From the NCBI GenBank assembly GCA_963677175.2, contig CAXXES010000006.1:372001-436000 (forward strand): a stretch of 64,000 nucleotides of DNA. The letters run 5' to 3'. Shown in pieces: positions 25,686-35,301 of this stretch (position 1 is the stretch's first letter; each line of letters opens with the position of its first letter). The notes under the pieces were generated by a model. That model saw only the letters and a program-made list of their open reading frames with translations, ran no database searches and had not been told where the DNA came from. The stretch is from Sunxiuqinia sp963677175. GTDB taxonomy: Bacteria > Bacteroidota > Bacteroidia > Bacteroidales > Prolixibacteraceae. The translations under genes and the position numbers were made by a program.

Positions 25686-28600
25686 TTACTTCTCTTCCTG
25701 TGCTTCCAGTTTAACCACTTTTTCGGCATCACCGTGTTTGCTTTCGGAGCGTGCAGCTAAAATAATAGCAACGATCACAACGCCTATGGTAACAAACACA
25801 AAGTTGGGAACTTCCGGTGCATCACCCGACGCGTAGGAATGCATGCCCGACAGGTAGTAGTTTACCCCAAAGAAGGTCATCATCACGGAACTAAACCCCA
25901 CCAGGGCCATTGCACTCAATGCAAAATGGTTGTACATTCCCGGAACTTTACGCAGGTGAATGATAAACGAGTAAACCAGGATAGTGACCAGCGCCCAGGT
26001 TTCTTTTGGGTCCCAGCCCCAGTAGCGGCCCCACGACTCGTTTGCCCAAACCCCACCAATAAAGCAGCCGATGGTCATTAAAACCAAGCCAACAATCAAC
26101 GACAGCTCAATGATCAACGCCAGCTCAACAATGGTGAAGGACGCCTTTTTCAAATTTTTGGGCGTGCGAAACATCATGATGAACAGGTTCAAAAAACCAA
26201 CCAGTGCCGCTACTCCAAAGAACCCATAACTCGCTGTAATAACCGCCACATGGACAATCAACCAATAAGATTTCAGTACGGGCACCAGATTGGTAATTTC
26301 CGGGTTCATCCAACTCATGCCGGCCACCATTAAAATTAAGGAAGCCAAAATGGTCGTAACGGCTAGTGTGATGTGTGATTTCTTCAGAAATACAAAGCCC
26401 GAAAGTAAGGTGGCCCAGCCAATGTACAGCATGGTTTCGTATCCATTACTCCAGGGCGCGTGCCCCGAAATATACCAACGAATTGCCAGGCCGGAAGAGT
26501 AGGCAACAAAAACCAATGCAACCAGCGCAGTACCAATGGTCAGAAATTTCTTTGGCTTTAATTTGTTGCTGAAAATTCCAATAAGATGAACAATCAACAG
26601 AAAGAATCCAACCACTCCACAAATCTTTGATAACAAGCCAAAGATGTTCCATTTATTATAGCGGATTTCCCAGTTGATTTTTGATCGACTAGGCATAATT
26701 TCACTTCCATGGGTCTGCTGGAAGTCCTTCAAGACGTCCATTTTTTGATTGGCTAAGCGATAGTCGTTTTGGCTGATGGCGACGTTGACCGCCTGAAAAT
26801 AGTCGGTCAGCAACTGAATGCTGTCGGTTTGATGTGTTGGATCGGCGTAAAATACCTTTTCGCTGACCCACTTATTATTTTCATCATTTAAAACCGGAAA
26901 CACTTTTAGAAAATCGCCTTGGAAAATCTGATACACAATATTCATGCGCTCATCTACACTAAGCACTTCCTTGTCATACTTATTGCGCTGGGTAGGCTGT
27001 TTTTTATAGGTTTCATCAACCAGTTTCTGCAATTTATACACACCAGTCTGTGGATCGAGCATTTGATTGAACGAAACCGTTTTGTTTCTGAATCCAAGCT
27101 GCTTTTGCAGTTCACTGTTCGAAATACGAATAATCGGCACATCCCCCCAGGCAGCCGGACGAACACTCATCCCCAGAAATACTTCGGTAGCCGACATGCC
27201 CTCGAACTTGTTCATCTTATTTATCTTGCGGAGCACCTTATCTGCCAATGTATTGACAGGCTCTACCCTCCCTTTGGGATCCTGCACCAACAAAGTCCCG
27301 AACTCGGCCAAATGGTTTTTATCGATGGTAAACGGCTGGCTGTTCTGAGCATTGAGCGCTGCTGGCAAAAACAGTAAGAAGCCCAGAACGAGACTAGCAA
27401 AGGCTTTCTTTTTCAAAGCTTTCAACCGGTTGCCCGAACGCAGCAAAGCTTGAAAACGGCTCTTCTTATTAAAAAACATGAAAATCATTCCCATGGTCAT
27501 CAGGAAATAGCCAATGTACGTGACCATCGTTCCCAAATAATCATAGCTCACCGAAAGTACGGTTCCCTTTTCATCCGTATCATACGATGATTGGAAGAAG
27601 CGAAAACCTTCGTAATCCAAAATATTATTCATGAAAATGCGGTAAGGCATTTCCACCTGGCTACGTTCATCAATCAAGGTCACCTCACTGGCATACGATG
27701 ATGGACTCATACTCCCGGGGTAACGTTCCAACTGAAAATCATTCAGATGAATTCTGAATGGAAGTTCAATCATTTTCGGACCAAAACTAACATTAACAGC
27801 CAGGTTGCCAATATTGGCACGCGATGGCCTGGGTTGCTCACCTGAACTCTTATAAACGACCACCTGCTTTTGCTCGCCATCCAATTCCAAACCAAGCATG
27901 ATGGCATCGCCGGCCTGTGAGGCTTCGTTGCCTGTAGCCGTTGACAATACTTTGCGCGCGTAAGGAATGTAGGATTTCATGACAAAGATATAATTATTGA
28001 ACTGGTACATCCCCCGGCTGTTTAGGGCAATCTCTTCGCCCGGAGCTACCTGCTGTTCGGTTGTTCCACTCATCGAAACCACCCGGACGCTGTCCCTTGC
28101 GGTCATAACCAGACCATCGCTTGAACGACGGAGATACAAGGCTGAATTTTGATCTTCACCTTCGAAACTAATTCGAAACTGACCGAATGCCATCTCTTCA
28201 TTCAAAGCAATCACCCTGTCGTCGCGCGAAGCATTGCGATTGACCAAAATGAATGAAAGCAGCGGTTCTCCACCTTCGTCGGCCACAATGCTTTCAACAG
28301 CCGACAGCACGTAATCCAGCATTTCAATCTCCAGTTTCTTACCTCCAAGCGACAGCTCTTTACTGAAAGCATTGCGGGTATAGGGCGAAAACATGACTTC
28401 CCACTGATCCTGGACAACTTGGTTTTCGACTCGCGCTTCAACATTGATGTACGTATCCGTTGAAATTAACTGATTGGAGGCTTGTCCTTCGCGGATATGC
28501 ATCATGCCTTCGTAACTGTAAAAGCGAGTGATTCCGGCACCAATCAGGATCATGATAAATGACAGATGAAACAAGACCATACTCCACCGCTTCAATTGAA

Positions 28601-28811
28601 ACGATTTGTAATACAGTAAACTTCCAACCAAGTTGATGGCGGTAACCCCCAGCAGAATATTGAACCACCAGGCATTATAAACCAAAATCTTGGCTGTTTG
28701 GGTACCGTAGTCGTTTTCAATAAAAGTTGCATAGCCAATGGCTACCGCAAAAATAACAACCAGGCAAGAGCTGGGTAACATGGAAAACAACGCTGATTTT
28801 ATTTTTTTCAT
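25686..28811 (-). CDS. ccsBA: Fused cytochrome c biogenesis protein (ResB-CcsA)
   Basis: This 1041-residue membrane protein of the System II heme-attachment machinery carries heme to the outside and ligates it to CXXCH motifs. Residues about 1-470 form the ResB/CcsB part (four helices and a large periplasmic region). A soluble middle section (PFTIDKNHLAEFGTLLVQDP) follows. Residues about 740-1030 are CcsA, with the heme-handling WWD motif ESWGRYWGWDPKETWALVTI. It lies downstream of a group encoding 22 heme-c sites, which it presumably matures. The fusion and middle section are typical of Bacteroidota. Confidence 0.94.
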   Translation of the reverse strand: MKKIKSALFSMLPSSCLVVIFAVAIGYATFIENDYGTQTAKILVYNAWWFNILLGVTAINLVGSLLYYKSFQLKRWSMVLFHLSFIMILIGAGITRFYSYEGMMHIREGQASNQLISTDTYINVEARVENQVVQDQWEVMFSPYTRNAFSKELSLGGKKLEIEMLDYVLSAVESIVADEGGEPLLSFILVNRNASRDDRVIALNEEMAFGQFRISFEGEDQNSALYLRRSSDGLVMTARDSVRVVSMSGTTEQQVAPGEEIALNSRGMYQFNNYIFVMKSYIPYARKVLSTATGNEASQAGDAIMLGLELDGEQKQVVVYKSSGEQPRPSRANIGNLAVNVSFGPKMIELPFRIHLNDFQLERYPGSMSPSSYASEVTLIDERSQVEMPYRIFMNNILDYEGFRFFQSSYDTDEKGTVLSVSYDYLGTMVTYIGYFLMTMGMIFMFFNKKSRFQALLRSGNRLKALKKKAFASLVLGFLLFLPAALNAQNSQPFTIDKNHLAEFGTLLVQDPKGRVEPVNTLADKVLRKINKMNKFEGMSATEVFLGMSVRPAAWGDVPIIRISNSELQKQLGFRNKTVSFNQMLDPQTGVYKLQKLVDETYKKQPTQRNKYDKEVLSVDERMNIVYQIFQGDFLKVFPVLNDENNKWVSEKVFYADPTHQTDSIQLLTDYFQAVNVAISQNDYRLANQKMDVLKDFQQTHGSEIMPSRSKINWEIRYNKWNIFGLLSKICGVVGFFLLIVHLIGIFSNKLKPKKFLTIGTALVALVFVAYSSGLAIRWYISGHAPWSNGYETMLYIGWATLLSGFVFLKKSHITLAVTTILASLILMVAGMSWMNPEITNLVPVLKSYWLIVHVAVITASYGFFGVAALVGFLNLFIMMFRTPKNLKKASFTIVELALIIELSLIVGLVLMTIGCFIGGVWANESWGRYWGWDPKETWALVTILVYSFIIHLRKVPGMYNHFALSAMALVGFSSVMMTFFGVNYYLSGMHSYASGDAPEVPNFVFVTIGVVIVAIILAARSESKHGDAEKVVKLEAQEEK

Positions 28812-28865
28812 TCTCTCTGTGCTTAAATAATAAATCTCTCATACATCAATTCTTTCACAAAAAAT

Positions 28866-28895
28866 TACTCCAGCCTAAAATCGAAGGCTGAAGTA
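28866..28895 (-). terminator. Rho-independent terminator after the seven-heme NapC-type gene
   Basis: TACTCCAGCC at 28866-28875 pairs with GGCTGAAGTA at 28886-28895 (ten pairs, one G-U), and a T-run follows on the minus strand. It separates the cytochrome genes from ccsBA, so the latter may depend on read-through or its own promoter. Confidence 0.72.
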
Positions 28896-28959
28896 GCTAT
28901 TATCGTTCAGACCAATTTTATTTTTTTCAACCAATCGTGAAAATAACCAAATATTGTGC

Positions 28960-30462
28960 TCAATACAAACTAAAATGGCACTCAGAACAGAATGTTGTCC
29001 GCCATTGTTCGTTGATATCGACCGGATGATTAAATTCCAATGGTTCTTCAGTTGTTCTGTAGGCCAATTGGCCGGCAGTTCCCTGAGCCAGAATATCATG
29101 ACACAGATTGCAGTCGCGCGAAATGATTTCACCTGTCGCTGTTTCGTGCCGGTCGTTATGGCAACGGTAACAGCCATCCGTTTCCAAATGTCCCAGGTGA
29201 TTTGGATAAACAGTCCAGTTGACTTTCATTTCAGGAAAAATATTTCGTTTGTATCCTGTTTTTATGGCTTCCATTGCCTGGTCATAAAGCGTCTTCTTTT
29301 CGGTTAAAACTTCCGGGTACATAATTTCGTAATATTCGCGGGCATAGGCTTCTATCCCCAACATGGCACTGTCGACGGTCGCATAATCGGTATTTAAGGC
29401 ATCCATAGCCACCACCTTAATATCAGGCAAGTCGCTGGATATTGCACCCGAAGTAATGTAATCATCAATAAAATTAGCGGGCGACAAGTAATTATGCGAA
29501 GGCTGGTTGTGGCAATCCATACAATCCATGGTGCGCATTTCAACTGTTTCCAGGTCGACGCCTTCCGTATCAATTGATTGGTCCTCGTACACCTTCACTT
29601 CTCCGGTTTTCAAATTGGTGTATCGCACCCACGAAATGGAGTGCCGTCCTTCATCAACAGCACGGTATTCAATTTTAATATCCGGATTGATATGCCAGTG
29701 AATTCCCTCCTGAAGCCCCTGTACACTGTATGTTGCACTCGTTTTCATAATCAGATGAATATCCCACTCGGTAGTGCTTTCATCGGCCAGGTACGATCTT
29801 TTCGTATCGATTTTCCGGGCATAAAATTTTTCAGTCCAATGGCATTCTTCGCAGGTCTCGCGTGCCGGACGCAAACTGTGAATTGGAGTGGAAATGGGTC
29901 TTGGATACTTGTTAAACATCACCGAGTAAACCTGGTACAAGCCTGAAAGCTTGCTCTTGACATACCAACCAGCTCCAGAACCTACATGACATTCGACGCA
30001 GCCAACCCGCTCGTGAGCCGATTCCTGGTAAGCCGTATATTCCGGCTCCATAACCTGGTGGCAAAGCTTCCCACAAAACTCATCCGACTCGGTTAAGTGA
30101 AAAGCTTCATAGCTTCCAATAGCAGATAGAATCAAGAAACATATTGTACCGGCAACAAAAATGATCGTGGCGTTGCGTACCGATGGTTGGTTAAAGTCAA
30201 TCATTGGCCAGTCCTTCGTACCAGCTTGTTCCGGATACTTCTTTAAGCGTTTCTTTTGCTTTAAAACACCAACTGGAATCAAAATCAGGCCAAACACCAA
30301 AACCATGGGTAAGGCGATGTAAATGAATATTCCCAAGTAAGAACTTCCAATGTCGAAAATGGATGAAACAATAAACAGGAACAGGATAATCAGTAAACTG
30401 ATCAAAGCAATTGCAGCACCGATAACCGAGGTTAGATTTCTGACAGATTGTGGTAATTTCAT
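28960..30462 (-). CDS. Seven-heme NapC/NirT-type membrane cytochrome (ImcH-like)
   Basis: This 500-residue inner-membrane cytochrome has TM helices at about 12-35, 42-66 and 97-115, followed by a large periplasmic domain. There are seven heme motifs: an unusual CGKLCH (CX3CH, C130/C134) followed by QVM, a possible Met ligand, then CVECH, CEECH, CMDCH, CYRCH, CNLCH and CSECH. NapC/NrfH proteins normally have four or five hemes and one helix. Seven hemes and three helices at about 500 residues is the description of Geobacter ImcH, a quinol oxidase for extracellular electron transfer. The start is ATG 30462; an upstream in-frame ATG at 30531 adds an unlikely lead. Confidence 0.9.
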   Translation of the reverse strand: MKLPQSVRNLTSVIGAAIALISLLIILFLFIVSSIFDIGSSYLGIFIYIALPMVLVFGLILIPVGVLKQKKRLKKYPEQAGTKDWPMIDFNQPSVRNATIIFVAGTICFLILSAIGSYEAFHLTESDEFCGKLCHQVMEPEYTAYQESAHERVGCVECHVGSGAGWYVKSKLSGLYQVYSVMFNKYPRPISTPIHSLRPARETCEECHWTEKFYARKIDTKRSYLADESTTEWDIHLIMKTSATYSVQGLQEGIHWHINPDIKIEYRAVDEGRHSISWVRYTNLKTGEVKVYEDQSIDTEGVDLETVEMRTMDCMDCHNQPSHNYLSPANFIDDYITSGAISSDLPDIKVVAMDALNTDYATVDSAMLGIEAYAREYYEIMYPEVLTEKKTLYDQAMEAIKTGYKRNIFPEMKVNWTVYPNHLGHLETDGCYRCHNDRHETATGEIISRDCNLCHDILAQGTAGQLAYRTTEEPLEFNHPVDINEQWRTTFCSECHFSLY

Positions 30463-30581
30463 AAGGATAGCTTTTAGAGTAAATGTTATTTCATTTGCAA
30501 TATATCCTCGCTCGTTCATGCCTAAATTCAACCTGAACTACTGTTATACCAAACCAAAAACCACCTTGATGTCAACGCCAG

Positions 30582-31238
30582 CTATTTCACTTTCCCCTTA
30601 TCTTTTTCAGACGGGTGAATATCATGATATCCATTGATGATGCTTCGGAAATTATCCAGTGGATTTTTACCAATTGAAGCCACATAAAGATGGATCAACA
30701 AGAAGATTGAAATAAGAAATCCAACAGAACCATGCAGAACTGCCGTTAAAAAAACACCGCTAACAGAGTAAATCTTTTCAATAATCAATTCGGGAAACAG
30801 CAGAGCAATACCCGTAACAATTGCCACCGGAACAAACACATACATCACAAAAATATAAGCATACTTCTGCAAGGGGTTAAATTTTCGCTTCTCTGAAATT
30901 GGAAAAGGACTTTCTTCACCTTTGAACAAACCGGAGATATAATAATCTACCTGTTTGGTGAGGCGTTTTACCAAGCCTTTAGGTTTGATCTTATAGTATT
31001 TCTTATTGGGTGTAATCAGGTTGCCGATAAAGAAGATAAAATAATTAACGGTTACAATTATGCCGAAGATATTATGAAGTTGTACCGCTAGTTTAAAATC
31101 CATAGCCATCAAGCTCAATTCTGAATATTGAAGACGAATACCGGTTAAGATCAATAAAATAATTCCGATGGCATTAATTCCATGCCAAATACGAAGCCAA
31201 ATCGGATAGAGGTATATTTTGTTGTTCTCAGCAGTCAT
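30582..31238 (-). CDS. Cytochrome b (HydB / thiosulfate reductase type)
   Basis: This 218-residue membrane protein has four or five helices and histidines placed for two b hemes: YPIWLRIWHGINAIGIILLI, FKLAVQLHNIFGIIVTVNYF, FLTAVLHGSVGFLISIFLLIHLYVAS. Cytochromes of this class transfer electrons between the quinone pool and a c-type partner. It follows the seven-heme cytochrome gene by two bases, as b-type CbcB accompanies seven-heme CbcA in Geobacter. The substrate side is therefore likely a periplasmic heme chain. Confidence 0.9.
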   Translation of the reverse strand: MTAENNKIYLYPIWLRIWHGINAIGIILLILTGIRLQYSELSLMAMDFKLAVQLHNIFGIIVTVNYFIFFIGNLITPNKKYYKIKPKGLVKRLTKQVDYYISGLFKGEESPFPISEKRKFNPLQKYAYIFVMYVFVPVAIVTGIALLFPELIIEKIYSVSGVFLTAVLHGSVGFLISIFLLIHLYVASIGKNPLDNFRSIINGYHDIHPSEKDKGKVK

Positions 31239-31240
31239 AA

Positions 31241-32185
31241 TTACTTACTTTTTTTAACGATTCGGAAAATCCAATGAATGGCGATCCCGATTACAGCCAG
31301 ACCAAAAATAACAAAGCTTAACAGTTTTAGCAACGGATTCTGGTTAGCGCCAATAATATAAGCTTCGTTGGTAATTAAAGCTCCGATGGTCCCATCCTCC
31401 GAACGAGCCTGCAAATTTTCATATTTATATAACGATGCTTTCAACATCGAATTCGATGAGTGACAGTCGTTACAATTTCTTAAAGCCTCTTCTTTTGGCA
31501 AAATGTTGTGCGAAACCATAAATGAATCAACCACTACGGTGTGACATTCAATACAGCGAACCATGTCGAAGTGCAGCTTTTGGTTTGGCAACCAATCGTG
31601 TACCTGACTGAGTTTTGGACTTTCCTCGAATGACACGGTTTGAAATTTCAATGCATCGTCGTGACAAGACAAACACATGTTATTATTGTAAGAAACAATC
31701 TCGGAAACCGTACTGCTAGTTCGTGCCGTTGCCCGGTAATAGTGTTGGTCATGGCACTTTGAGCATGTAAAACTTTCGCCGCTTTTCTGAAAGTGAATGC
31801 TCTTTTGAAATTCTTCTTCAATTTTATCGAACTGGTAATCGGCATAGGTATCATCGCCTCCGTGACAATCAATGCAAGTTGCCAATGGCTCCAGTTTCAA
31901 TTCAGCGTTATGCGGGTAAGTTTCGTAATCAGGCGAATGACAATCGGTACAGCTAAACCCTCCGTGGACGCCGACCACATAGTTGACCGAATCTAAAACG
32001 TAGAAAGGATTCATCATCCTTTTGGTTTCCACGTCCAGCCATTCATTAAAAAACGAATACGTATGATTGGCGTGACAATTTAAACAATGGCTATTTTCGG
32101 TGGGCATTTCTTTATCCTGCCCATTGGATAAATTCCCAACTGAAAGAAATGCAATGAGTAAAAAACTCCTAAGAAAAGTTGACAT
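31241..32185 (-). CDS. Seven-heme membrane-anchored cytochrome c (CbcA-like)
   Basis: This 314-residue protein has a signal sequence (MSTFLRSFLLIAFLSVGNLS), seven CXXCH motifs (CLNCH, CTDCH, CIDCH, CSKCH, CLSCH, CIECH, CNDCH) and a C-terminal anchor helix (LLSFVIFGLAVIGIAIHWIF). Extra histidines between motifs suit bis-His ligation. The start is taken at ATG 32185, because the frame from 32233 places a basic tail before the signal. Together with the adjacent cytochrome b it forms a b/c quinol-oxidising pair resembling CbcA/CbcB. Confidence 0.92.
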   Translation of the reverse strand: MSTFLRSFLLIAFLSVGNLSNGQDKEMPTENSHCLNCHANHTYSFFNEWLDVETKRMMNPFYVLDSVNYVVGVHGGFSCTDCHSPDYETYPHNAELKLEPLATCIDCHGGDDTYADYQFDKIEEEFQKSIHFQKSGESFTCSKCHDQHYYRATARTSSTVSEIVSYNNNMCLSCHDDALKFQTVSFEESPKLSQVHDWLPNQKLHFDMVRCIECHTVVVDSFMVSHNILPKEEALRNCNDCHSSNSMLKASLYKYENLQARSEDGTIGALITNEAYIIGANQNPLLKLLSFVIFGLAVIGIAIHWIFRIVKKSK

Positions 32186-32237
32186 TTGTTTGTGGAGATT
32201 AAAAGCCGGAAGTTTAGGCTTCCGGCTCATCAAGTTC

Positions 32238-32657
32238 TTACTTCAGCGTTTTGACATAATTAACTAGAGCCCAGCGATCTTCTTCATCTGGAATTTTGCT
32301 TTCGTAGTTTGGCATTTCGTCACGACCAATAACTGTTTGGTAATAGATAACACCATCCGCTTGTTTTTTAAAATCTTCAGCAGTAAATGAATGAATTTTC
32401 GTTTTCATACTGGCGGCTTTTGGTCCATCGCCTTCACCGTTGTTTCCATGGCACGAACGACAATGCTTGATATAAAGAATCTTTCCTACCCGATCCAGTG
32501 ATTCATCACCGGCATAAGGATTTTCCATTTTCACATACTTCTCTGGCACATCCCATGGAGCTGGAGCTTTTTTATCTTGAACAGTGACAAACGACAGCAA
32601 CAAACTGCCTACAAATACGGCGACTGACAAAGTCAATAATTTTCTGTACTTTTTCAT
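32238..32657 (-). CDS. Monoheme cytochrome c
   Basis: This 139-residue exported cytochrome has a signal peptide (MKKYRKLLTLSVAVFVGSLL) and a single CRSCH motif in LYIKHCRSCHGNNGEGDGPK. The downstream MPNY supplies the methionine axial ligand, and WALVNYVKTLK is the family C-terminal helix. It is a class I cytochrome and a natural shuttle between the inner-membrane and outer-membrane parts of this cluster. ATG 32657 is preferred; in-frame ATGs upstream add only a short basic lead. Confidence 0.92.
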   Translation of the reverse strand: MKKYRKLLTLSVAVFVGSLLLSFVTVQDKKAPAPWDVPEKYVKMENPYAGDESLDRVGKILYIKHCRSCHGNNGEGDGPKAASMKTKIHSFTAEDFKKQADGVIYYQTVIGRDEMPNYESKIPDEEDRWALVNYVKTLK

Positions 32658-32680
32658 TTCCTTCATTTTTTGTTTATTAA

Positions 32681-33625
32681 TTAGAAACTCCACAAACGGG
32701 TAATTGTAAACCCTATCGCAAAGTTATCAAAATCGATACCAGTATTATTATTAATCATCATGTCCTGCAACAACATAGCTTGCGAGCTCCCCATGTATAT
32801 CTGGAAGGCGTGTGTACTGGTGGACACTTCGTACCCAAACGACAGGTTCTGTTCCGGATGATAGGGTCCGTCCCATCCCGGCGTGTTTGTTGAATTCCAA
32901 TCCGAGTGTTGTTCCGAAATGCCGTCAATCTGTAAGGGGATGTCATAGTTAAAAATAATTGCCCCTTGTGGACTTACCTTCAACCGGCCATTAAAATGCA
33001 AGCCAACCCGGTCGTGATCGTGCCACTGAGGTACAAAATTGGCGTGTGAGAAACTAACCGCACCTTGAACAGATAATGCTTCGGTCACTTTTCGCCCGAT
33101 AATTAACTGCGCGAAATAAGACAAGCGGTTATTAAATTTATAATCAAATTTGGTCTCCGGATCATCAAAGTTAAACAGTTCAACGTCATCCCGATTCATG
33201 CCGTCAATAGCCGCATTGGCGTAGACTGTAACAAAAACAGGCACCTGGTTTTTTCTTGTTTGCTCAAAAATAGTCCACTTGGCATTGAAATCGTTGTACA
33301 TGTTCCTTCTGGAGATTCCCCAGCCAATCTGGACATTGTTGGCTACTACGTAATTTAATCCCAGCCTGATATTTCCCGCAGGAGCATAGATCCCCCACAA
33401 GTCCGAACTCCCATTGTCAATAGGTCCAAATTTATGCTGAATGACCATTTCCAAAGTCTTCACCGTTGGTATCTGGGCCGTTTGCTGATCAATCAGCAGC
33501 CCGCTTTCCCAGGCAAACCGAACAGGTTTATCTTTTTCTACCACTTCGGCTGATTCATCATCCTGGGCAAATAAATTAGTGCAAACAAACAGACCTAAGA
33601 GGATATATAATATTGTCTTCTTCAT
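32681..33625 (-). CDS. DUF5777-family outer-membrane beta-barrel
   Basis: This 314-residue protein has a signal peptide (MKKTILYILLGLFVCTNLFA) and about 14 amphipathic strands with aromatic girdles (IRLGLNYVVANNVQIGWGIS, GYEVSTSTHAFQIYMGSSQA), ending in the aromatic terminus typical of outer-membrane barrels (ITRLWSF). It resembles the DUF5777 barrels that Bacteroidota place in c-cytochrome operons. No heme motif is present. It could be the porin of a porin-cytochrome conduit, or a pore for a substrate of the pathway. Confidence 0.82.
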   Translation of the reverse strand: MKKTILYILLGLFVCTNLFAQDDESAEVVEKDKPVRFAWESGLLIDQQTAQIPTVKTLEMVIQHKFGPIDNGSSDLWGIYAPAGNIRLGLNYVVANNVQIGWGISRRNMYNDFNAKWTIFEQTRKNQVPVFVTVYANAAIDGMNRDDVELFNFDDPETKFDYKFNNRLSYFAQLIIGRKVTEALSVQGAVSFSHANFVPQWHDHDRVGLHFNGRLKVSPQGAIIFNYDIPLQIDGISEQHSDWNSTNTPGWDGPYHPEQNLSFGYEVSTSTHAFQIYMGSSQAMLLQDMMINNNTGIDFDNFAIGFTITRLWSF

Positions 33626-33647
33626 AGTAGATTTCTTTTTATTTTCA

Positions 33648-34028
33648 CTAATTGTTCTGTGCTCCCTGCTGGATCCAAACGAGAATGTATTGTGCCTGAG
33701 TAGCCGTATATTGCCTGTGCCCGTGTGTCGAAGCCCCTGGCAATACATAGGAATAGATCATGCTTGATTCTGGATTATCCAAGTCAATATATTTGATTCT
33801 GTTGATGCTTTGATAGGCATTATTCTGTGTCAAGTCGGGCGCCTGCCCTCCCGACTTATGACAATCAACACAGCGTGCCGTAAAGATTGGTTGAATCTCT
33901 TCGGAAAAGCTCACATCTTCGTCAATGGGAATTTCAGGTACCTCCTCCGGCGCAATAAAATCATACTCACATGCACTAATTGCTAAGCCAAGAACAGCAA
34001 TAATCAGGAATATTTTATTTTTTTTCAT
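33648..34028 (-). CDS. Monoheme cytochrome c lipoprotein
   Basis: This 126-residue protein has a lipoprotein signal (MKKNKIFLIIAVLGLAISAC) followed by acidic residues (CEYDF) that resemble a surface-export signal. The single CVDCH motif is in IQPIFTARCVDCHKSGGQAP, the style of the planctomycete/Bacteroidota cytochrome C domain. It would sit on the outer membrane beside the beta-barrel encoded next. A 15-pair hairpin separates it from the six-heme gene upstream. Confidence 0.88.
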   Translation of the reverse strand: MKKNKIFLIIAVLGLAISACEYDFIAPEEVPEIPIDEDVSFSEEIQPIFTARCVDCHKSGGQAPDLTQNNAYQSINRIKYIDLDNPESSMIYSYVLPGASTHGHRQYTATQAQYILVWIQQGAQNN

Positions 34029-34055
34029 TTTGCGTAGTATTTAGCTTATCATCAA

Positions 34056-34095
34056 TAAGAAAAAAGCTTCTGTCTTATAAGAAGCTTTTTTCTTA
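34056..34095 (-). terminator. Strong hairpin between the six-heme and monoheme lipoprotein genes
   Basis: AAGAAAAAAGCTTCT at 34057-34071 pairs perfectly with AGAAGCTTTTTTCTT at 34080-34094, with an eight-base loop. It ends in a T-rich arm in both directions. It may be a partial terminator giving more of the upstream six-heme product than of the downstream proteins. Confidence 0.75.
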
Positions 34096-34111
34096 AAAAC
34101 CAATCATTTTC

Positions 34112-35176
34112 TTATTCGACTGCTTCAAGAGCGTCAATAGAATTTTTCAACAAAGCCCTAACATATCCTGGATTATGCACACCCAGACTCCGGTCTTCGT
34201 CCAAGCCTGCCCAGTTAAAGAAAGCCTGCGCTTGAATCATTGGATAATCCCCAACTACCGGATGATAACCATTCTCATCATCTCCTGCAACAACACCAAG
34301 TCCCATTAACAGATCACGCAATTCAACGAGATCTTCCTCAATGAGTGTTTGAAAACCTTTATAGTCATATTCTAGTTCATCCTCTGCCACAGGTACTAAA
34401 TCATCTCCGCTATGACAATCATTACAAGCCTCAATATTAGGGATCCAGGAGTGACCACCTTGTCCACCAGAAAAATCAGCCATATGACAGCCAACACAAG
34501 AGGCTTGAGCCAGGTGTGTATTTGTACCAGCTGTTGGATAAGGTATTGATCCGGGGATTTCAGCAAAACCTACACCTGCAACAACGTTGGCCTGGGCGCC
34601 ATGGTGAGGACCATAGTGCGTATTGGTAATCCGGTAAGTTCCACCTGGGATGTCAACTGCCGGTTCAGCACGACGTGACTGATGGCAATTAGCACATAGA
34701 TTACTATTCCCCTTAAGATCCATTGTAGTTGTGGCATCGAATATTGGAACCACTGGATCATTCAGTCTGAGGGCATAATCGTCAGCATCAAAACTATCAT
34801 GTAAGCCATGACAAGTTCCACATTCCCATGCATTAGGACTCGTAATATCACCAAAAATTTCACCAAATTCTGCAAATTGAACAAAGCCTTCATGGGAATG
34901 ACATTGTGCACAGCTTGCCCTACCTCCGGCATAAGCCACAGCAACCAGACCACTTTTGTGAACTGACATGGCAAACTGTCCTTGAATATCTTCGATATTA
35001 TCGCCTCCGTGGCAAACCAAGCAAGTAACATGCCCGTCAGCACCATCTGCACCATCAAGACCATCTTCTCCGTCGACTCCTGGAATCCCCGGAGGGCCTT
35101 CTTTCACACACGCGGGGATAATAAACAATACCAGCGAGGCTACAAACAACAACTTGGTTATTTCTTTGAGTTTCAT
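34112..35176 (-). CDS. Six-heme cytochrome c lipoprotein with collagen-like linker
   Basis: This 354-residue lipoprotein has the signal MKLKEITKLLFVASLVLFII with lipobox PAC. Immediately after the lipid cysteine comes a Gly-X-Y collagen-like stretch of seven triplets (PPGIPGVDGEDGLDGADGAD), then six CXXCH motifs: CLVCH, CAQCH, CGTCH, CANCH, CVGCH and CNDCH. The linker would hold the heme domain away from the membrane as a rigid, possibly trimeric stalk. It is the first cytochrome gene downstream of the Fnr-like regulator and its FNR-like box. I take ATG 35176; an upstream ATG at 35200 adds 8 residues. Confidence 0.9.
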   Translation of the reverse strand: MKLKEITKLLFVASLVLFIIPACVKEGPPGIPGVDGEDGLDGADGADGHVTCLVCHGGDNIEDIQGQFAMSVHKSGLVAVAYAGGRASCAQCHSHEGFVQFAEFGEIFGDITSPNAWECGTCHGLHDSFDADDYALRLNDPVVPIFDATTTMDLKGNSNLCANCHQSRRAEPAVDIPGGTYRITNTHYGPHHGAQANVVAGVGFAEIPGSIPYPTAGTNTHLAQASCVGCHMADFSGGQGGHSWIPNIEACNDCHSGDDLVPVAEDELEYDYKGFQTLIEEDLVELRDLLMGLGVVAGDDENGYHPVVGDYPMIQAQAFFNWAGLDEDRSLGVHNPGYVRALLKNSIDALEAVE

Positions 35177-35301
35177 ACGCTTAAAATTTAGTTCATTCAT
35201 TTAATCTGGAATTGCTTCCAATCTCTTTAGTTTGAGCGTAAAAGTATAATGGAAAGTACTAAGTTCGAAGCCTTGCGAGGTGACATATTTAGAGAGAATG
35301 A

